From assembly GCF_002865645.1 (NCBI RefSeq), contig NW_020194559.1:248001-312000 (forward strand): 64,000 nucleotides of DNA. The letters are read 5' to 3'. The stretch's first letter is position 1. Every line of letters starts with the position of its first letter. This document shows positions 56,875 through 64,000 of this stretch, one piece after another. Source of the stretch: Hyaloscypha bicolor E. Taxonomy: Eukaryota > Ascomycota > Leotiomycetes > Helotiales > Hyaloscyphaceae. The notes under the pieces are model-generated. The model was not told the origin of the DNA, ran no database searches, and saw nothing but the letters and a program-made list of their open reading frames with translations. Position numbers and translations under genes: made by a program.

Positions 56875-58030
56875 GGCGATCGAATTCGGAGTAGAATATG
56901 TCGACACTTTGTCTTATTCAAGGTCCTGTGAGGCTTCTGATGTAATTTAATTTGCCGTGTAAAGAAATACGAAGGTAAGATCGAAAGGCTAACGTTTGAT
57001 ATAGCCTTTGAACGCTAGTTCATATCTAAGTACAGTGGGTGGGGCAAACGCAGAGAGCGAGACCTTGCAAGATTGCAAAGCCCTCGGAAAACAATAAGCA
57101 GAAGCAGAGACCTAACACTTCGAAGAAGAGTGTGTGAGGCTGAGAGTACAGCACGAACAAGAAAACCCAGATCAGACCCTCTTGAGTTTTTCTACATCAA
57201 GAAAAATCAGGTCGTAAAGAAAATCCTGCATGTCAAATTCCAAACGTTTTTCGACATTGGGCTTCATTTGATGTGTCTTAATACTTTAAATGAGTATCAT
57301 TTAATACGTCTTACTCGGGATGATAAGGGTTTCGTCTGATGTGCTCTTAGGTGGGGTGAATACGACAGCACATATTCTACATAATATTCTCAGCATCCAA
57401 GAGCTTTCCGGGCAAGAACTGGAACAATGGGGCTGTCAACAAGCTCTTGAATTATGATCAAAATTAAAGATCTGCATATCAACTCCACCTCAAGTCTCCC
57501 GATCTTGAAGCCTCATCCAAGTCGTATTACTCGTCTTTCCCGGGATGAACCCTCGATACCCCAATCATTGCTACCCTTCAATGCACTGCCAGGAACTCGC
57601 TAGCCTTCCACACACTGAGGTAAGTATTTCCTACCCTCTCAAAGACACCCTCTTATTCTTCCATTACCAGAACAAACGAATAACCCCCCCCCAAAGGATA
57701 TCAGGCGTGGGCCTAGGGGGATTCGAGTGTAAGTTCGGCCTTCAATATCTTCCTGTTCAGCAGCAGTTGGCTCCTTTGCGTTCATCGGTGACACGTAGCC
57801 AAAGAGACGGGCCTTGGGTCCATCTCCTATGATAACACAGAAACGGTGAGGAGGTAAAGTCATTTTTGGTCGATGTATCGGAGCTTAGACGGTAGCGTCC
57901 AAGCATCGACGAGTGGGCATAGCGATGCTGCCAAAGAATCGCTATCGTTACCGCGATAATGATTTTTCTTGAAATCATCCCAATCAACCCTTTTCTATTA
58001 ACAAGCTCAACTTCGATTTTTTTCATCATT
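56875..58030. other. gene-free interval
   Basis: Between two decayed genes. Only short frames are present, none with a domain. A minus-strand frame at 57,757-58,029 abuts the HET relic but shows no HET motifs. Confidence 0.5.
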
Positions 58031-59310
58031 TTAGTCGCCCCAATAGCCTTCTGCCAAGGACACGTCGGGGGGCTGCGATTCGATCATTCCATCCCATCCA
58101 CTCCACTCCCAGCTAGGAAAGTTGGGTAGCCGCTTTGAACTCAAGACCCCTAGGATGTATGTGACCAACAGAGTCCCGACATGAACCTAGCGCGGGAGCT
58201 TTCAGTTTGGGCCTCGAGACTGCGCTTTCCCTTTGGGAACAATACCGATACGCCCCAGGGATGCTGAACTGGACAGTGCCAACGCTCATACGGCTTGAGT
58301 ACTCCCCCTGAATCCGTCGAGATGATCACTCGAATACATTGACGGCCTTCCTGAATATTCGCTGATTCGGCGTATGATGTCGAAGGCGTTCTGGCGAGTT
58401 CCGCAAAGGGGATATCCAAAGTTCGATGATTCCCACATATCCCTTCCATTCTGTATCGGAAAAGTGAGGGTCTCGTGGCACTTCATAACGGGACAATCAA
58501 ATATAACGCCAGCTTCAGTGAAGAAGAGGCGCCTCCTGGATAAAATGGCTTCTTGGTAGGTCCAATCACGACTATTCAATTTAGACCCCTCGATCACCTT
58601 GGACCCTTTGATTGGATACACGATTGCCCCGAGTTTCAGATCACCAATATTGACTTGAACTGGACAGACCCTAGGCTGGAAAGCGGTCACGCCCGGAAGA
58701 CCGAAGCTTGGGTCATCTCCTACTGTGGCAATGACAGTGATCTCCGCTTCTTGGTATATCAGGTCCATTTGGTTGATCTGCAGTGCCTTGTCGTGGCCGT
58801 CATTTTGATCAATACAGTATCTATCAACCCAAAGGTAGTGGTAACCAAGTTTGAGAGTACCCAAGATTGTATCTTCAACTGTACGGTGATGGTTTGGCAA
58901 GAAGTTTGATCCGCTATAGGGCGTATCTTCGGGTCGTTGAGCGCTTGGGGAGCCTCAATATAGCTGAGGGCAACATACTGACAGCCCTTCTTTACCATCT
59001 CGACTCGCCCCTTGGCGCAATTAATTACTTTCAGTAATTGTATTGGTGTTCGTTTGGTAAGGTGGCAGGTTCCTGCTTTTCCAATTCAATGGCCGTTCTG
59101 GCACTTTTCTATCCAGCGCCTAAGGATGTCGTAGTCGATTCGGCTTGCCTGTATGAGCTGTACAGCAGCCAATGGATCATTATTTCTCAAAAAGGGCGGG
59201 CACTGAGACCTAAGTACAAGCCTAGTGGGCGCGCCTTGTCGGATAAGATCCCAAGCACTGCAAAAAAATTTGATCCTTCTAGGGTAAGGAACTGCTCAGA
59301 CGGTGCCTGG
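58031..59310 (-). pseudogene. HET-domain (heterokaryon incompatibility) gene relic
   Basis: Reading the minus strand downward: IDYDILRRWIEKCQNGH, then TGA at 59,088-59,086. KVINCAKGRVEMVKKGCQYVALSY follows and breaks at about 58,952-58,963, where the expected VWG motif falls into another frame. Then comes HYLWVDRYCIDQNDGHDKAL, followed by DWTYQEAILSRRRLFFTEAG, both classic HET blocks. A five-G run at about 58,303-58,307 shifts the frame into VLKPYERWHCPVQHPWG. A further shift leads to FPSWEWSGWDG (58,120 down), ending at the TAA at 58,033-58,031. HET proteins trigger cell death on non-self recognition. With several stops and shifts this copy is dead, unless the assembly is poor here. The N-terminal limit is uncertain. 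Confidence 0.85.
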
Positions 59311-60566
59311 CCCGTGAACTTGAGCAAGCTGTGCTCTACACCGACCTAATCTATGTCTAGAGCGAAGACTAGATAGCAGACAAGCTGAGTTCCAAAACTC
59401 GTGTAGAGCACGTTGACTTTTGAATTCCAACTTCGAATAACGTCATTTTCGGTGCCGTTTGATCTAAAGTTTCTAGGGAGAGCTCAGAGCACTGCTGACA
59501 CGCGTTCCGGTTTTCCTTAGATATCGTCGTACGGTTTCTGCAAATTTCGGCGACGGTGGAGCTGGAACCCGATGTTTCAGGTATTATGTCCAGTTCGACG
59601 TCGTAGAATATTGCAAACGGGGATAGGCACCTTACGAAAGTGAGCAAAGCAGTGCAGCAGTGGGAACCGTAACCAGCTGTTTCCGAAGGTCTGTCAGGCT
59701 ATCGATAACTCAGCTAGTTTTGAACCCCACCAGCGGGTGGCTCTGGATTCGTGGGGGCTCGAAGAATTGTACTTTTCAGGTTCGAAGGAACAATAAAAGT
59801 GTGAAAAGGAAGAAGAGGCCCAAGTCGCGAGGAGGTCATCGTGCAGAGGTACGGTTGCCTGATTGTTTTGCTACAGTATGCTCGGCAAAGAGCCATCCAA
59901 TAGGGGCTGCTAGTCAACACTCAGCTGAGAACTTCCGATCTCTGGTCTGTTAACTGACTTCAGGTGCCTCAAGCCAGAATCGTAACTTTGTCTTGACAAC
60001 ATAGCCTCGAATCTAGAATGTAGGACGTTGAGCAGCCACCATTGCGCTGGTCATTAGCGTCGGATATTGTTTGAGATTCCTCTGGCTGAAGAAACAACAG
60101 CTTCCCACTTGGGCGAGGTATGTATCCCTCTCGGTTTTTTAAGAATCGCAGAACAGAGCTTTCTGGTGCATCTAGCGTCTACCGATATAGCCTAGAGTTT
60201 CAACACTTGTCTCAATCAACAATCGCATCACGGTTCCTGATTCTCCTCGTGTGTATTCACAAGCATTCCAACCGCAAACACGGTCCATTCCAGTATCATA
60301 AATGTGCCCAAGACTGCAAATCCAGGAGAAGGCCAAACGTTCCATTGATCAAGCAGAAGCGTGAAGCATCGTTGTTGGGGTCAAATGTACAAAGTAACGC
60401 CTGAGATGCATCCCTTCCTCCAAGCGAATTGTTATCTCATCCTTCAGCATAACAGAGCTTTCGCACCCTCTCTGCTCTTGAGAACGTCAATCCCAAGTCT
60501 GATCCAGGTTGATCTTGTCCATGTAAAGCAACGCCATCTCCGTCTCTCCACCCAAGTGTTGATTGT
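59311..60566. other. gene-free interval
   Basis: This is the upstream flank of the HET relic and the 3' flank of eS30. I see no supported gene; a 97-codon frame at 59,660-59,953 has no domain. Confidence 0.5.
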
Positions 60567-62012
<1,446 letters not shown>

Positions 62013-63194
62013 ATGGTGACTCAAAAGTCTCTCGTCCTCACCGAAAAAGGGAAACCTACGGCCTTCACCACCCTGCCAATCCCGACCCCAACCTCCACTC
62101 AACTCCTAATCAAAACAACAGTCTGCTGCGTAACTGTTGTGACGTCAGCGTCACATGACCTGACCCTAGCGTGGCACCCTGTACTTAGCTCGAGCTTCCC
62201 GCTCCTCTCTTCTCTCTTTAGACGTTACATACACACCCAAACAGAGCTGTTTACCAGACCAGGTCTTCAGCCCAGGGACGTGATAGTAACTATCATAGAC
62301 CAAAGAATTCGGGACATAGACAGCTTTGACTTCTACCCCAAGCTCTCAGCTGTAGGGGCAGTGATCTCCTCGGGAGCGTTAATGCTAACGAGCACAATGA
62401 AAAGTTCCCCAATGGCTCTCACGTCTTCTCCCAATACACAAGTTTCCTCCCCATCGGTGGTGGATTACAAGAATACACTCTTGTGCATCCCGTCTATGCG
62501 GCCCTTGTTGTAGAGGGAGTTACGGATGAAGCTGCAGCTAGTTGGCCAATCAATGCTGTTACTGTTGGCATAGCGATATTCTCGAAGGGTGAATTTGGGT
62601 GGAGATTTCCTAGGACGAAGGAAGAAGAGGATGGTAGATTGGAGGGAGAGAAATTGGTCACCGTGGGTGGTGGGACGACGGTAGGGAAGATGGCGCTGCA
62701 GTTGCAAGACTGGCTGTTGTGCGGACTATCATTGCTACTGCTTCAACTTCCCACAGAAAAGAGTTGAAGGGGTATGGTGCAACGCATTTCGTTGCTCGCC
62801 AAGCAGAGATTGTTGAAAAGCAGGTTCGAGCCATTGGAGCTGAGGACCTAGTACATGTGTTTGATTGCACACCGGGAGGGAACCACAATCTTGTAGTATC
62901 TCTCCTTTCAACTTCTAAGAAAGGGATGTTCGTACATTTGACTCTGGGGAATGTTTATGGGGACGTTGTGGCGAGGAAGAAGGCGGGATATGAGGACAAG
63001 CAGATGTGGGGTGGTCGCACAACGATCCTGAGTTTTGTAAGCCGTTCCGGAGCAAGTTTCCTAAATTAGTGGACAGTGGGAATATCAAGCTGTTGAGGTA
63101 TAAGTTGTTTGAGTGCTTGGATGTTGAAAAGATAAATGCTGCGTTTGATGAGACGGGAGCTTTGAAGGGAGTGCACTACCACGCACGGTTTTAG
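62013..63194 (+). pseudogene. MDR-family zinc-type/quinone oxidoreductase with three frameshifts
   Basis: Exon 1, 62013-62129, reads MVTQKSLVLTEKGKPTAFTT, the usual start of these enzymes. A 141 bp intron ends at CTTCAG (62,270), and PRDVIV follows. The recognisable order is SAVGAVISSG, GSHVFSQYTSFLPIGGG with LQEYTLVHPVYAALV, VTVGGGTTVGKMALQL (nucleotide-binding loop), ARLAVVRTIIATAS, VFDCTPGG and FECLDVEKINAAFDE. To read this through, the frame must change by one base at about 62,376-62,380, 62,701-62,705 and 63,006-63,012. At the last two the change fits loss of one G. The family reduces enoyl or quinone substrates with NADPH, often as a tailoring enzyme. Here it is either a recent pseudogene or affected by homopolymer errors. 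Confidence 0.75.
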
Positions 63195-63595
63195 GGCAGT
63201 AAGGAGGAAGAGAAATGAAGACCATCGTTTTTGGGTGAATTTTGTATCAATTGAAAAATCGGTTCACTCCATTGGGGAAATGAATAGCCAACTTTGAGTG
63301 CTCATCTAGAGAGGTATACTATCTGATCCCTATCGGTGGACCTAGTGTACTACGAATGCTCCACCAACATCACCCACATGCCATAAGGCCACTCGAGTCA
63401 TGAATGCAGATAGCACAGGTAATGCGAACTCCAAACGCAGCCCAGAAAAATATTTGGCCTGAGTGGCTGCAGAAACGATCGTTCCCCTATGTTGTGGAAA
63501 CCAGACCAATGGAAGCAGCTGGGGAAAGGATGCGGGGTATCGACTTACCCCACACTTAGATTTAGGGGGGCTGGGGGGAGGGGGGGGACAAAAAC
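63195..63595. other. intergenic region upstream of the P450 gene
   Basis: Contains G-rich homopolymer runs at about 63,567-63,588. No gene was seen; a minus-strand frame here has no domain. Confidence 0.5.
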
Positions 63596-63604
63596 TATAT
63601 ATAT
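63596..63604 (+). promoter_or_regulatory. TATA box of the P450 gene
   Basis: CTATATATATG lies about 70 bp before the ATG at 63,670, just after the G-rich tract. Confidence 0.6.
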
Positions 63605-63669
63605 GAGAATTTGGACAACTCACCCTGCTAAAAGCCAAGACCAGAATCCAACGAGCAACACTGAAAATA

Positions 63670-64000
63670 ATGGCACTCCTCGATTTCGAAAACTCGCTCT
63701 TCCTCATCTTGATCCCATTAGGTGCCTCTCCAGTCCTCTATCTCCTCTACTCGGCATTCCGCGCCATACTCTCACAATTAAGGGGGATTCCCGGACCTTT
63801 CCTCGCACGCTTCACACGATTCTGGAAACTGCGGGAAATTTACAAGGGGTCATTCGAGAAGACGAATACTAGATTGCATCAGAAATATGGCAAGTCTCGA
63901 CAGAAAAACAGACAAACCATTTTTCTAATTTCGAGCAACAGGCCCAATCGTCCGGATTGCTCCAAATGAATATAGCATCGATGATCCCGAGGCGGTGAAG
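63670..64000 (+). CDS. cytochrome P450 monooxygenase, N-terminal part (runs off the window)
   Basis: Exon 1 63670-63889 and exon 2 from 63942 to the window end. The N-terminus has a membrane anchor (LFLILIPLGASPVLYLLY) and the hinge RGIPGPFLARFTRFWKL, then YKGSFEKTNTRLHQKYG. The intron 63,890-63,941 starts GCAAGT and ends CAACAG. Only this GC-AG choice gives KYGPIVRIAPNEYSIDDPEA, the conserved P450 sequence after the hinge. The nearest GT would give a frame with no match. The style resembles pisatin-demethylase/benzoate-hydroxylase-like fungal P450s of the ER membrane. The haem-binding region is beyond the window, so neither completeness nor substrate can be judged. Confidence 0.88.

Noticed and set aside
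59038..59349. Plus-strand 103-codon frame
   Set aside because: It is antisense to the HET-domain relic, whose minus-strand reading matches a known family.

Overview
This is nuclear DNA of a filamentous ascomycete (Pezizomycotina; possibly Leotiomycetes, which I hold only weakly). The evidence is short GT-AG introns of 50-75 bp with CTAAC/CTGAC-like branch points, widely spaced genes on both strands, and typical fungal families: CRY-DASH with an RGG tail, two-domain fasciclin, HET, 2EXR, DUF6594 and a fungal P450. No bacterial, viral, tRNA or rRNA feature was recognised. Layout: 0-16.6 kb is a conserved housekeeping or metabolic block. It holds an ArsH-type FMN reductase (+), a GNAT acetyltransferase with a one-base frameshift (-), a secreted fasciclin protein (-), the cytosolic Fe-S scaffold ATPase Nbp35 (-), glutamate decarboxylase (+) and a CRY-DASH photoreceptor (+). 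A 4.9 kb gene-free interval separates the last two. 16.6-57 kb is an accessory region dominated by diverged duplications. Within it lie four complete, intact, same-strand DUF6594 membrane-protein genes, each with six exons, at 28.8, 37.7, 45.4 and 53.7 kb. Their spacing is close to 8 kb, and each has a TATA box about 380-410 bp before the ATG. A fifth, older unit at 20.3-21.0 kb keeps the promoter and a small basic gene but no DUF6594 gene. Downstream flanks are also duplicated between units. The first part of this region carries repeats built on a CTGCAATTGCAG palindrome and its degenerate form GCTAAAATTGCAGTG. 56-59.3 kb holds two decayed genes, a 2EXR-domain gene and a HET-domain gene. 60.5-61.0 kb holds the ribosomal protein gene eS30. 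62.0-63.2 kb holds an MDR-family oxidoreductase broken by three one-base frameshifts. The window ends inside the 5' part of a cytochrome P450 gene whose first intron is GC-AG. The most distinctive content is the DUF6594 tandem array. It has kept its reading frames, splice sites and promoter spacing while the DNA around it has decayed, which suggests selection on the proteins. Their function is not known to me. All gene models here are built by eye from reading frames, splice signals and remembered family sequences; no database search was run.
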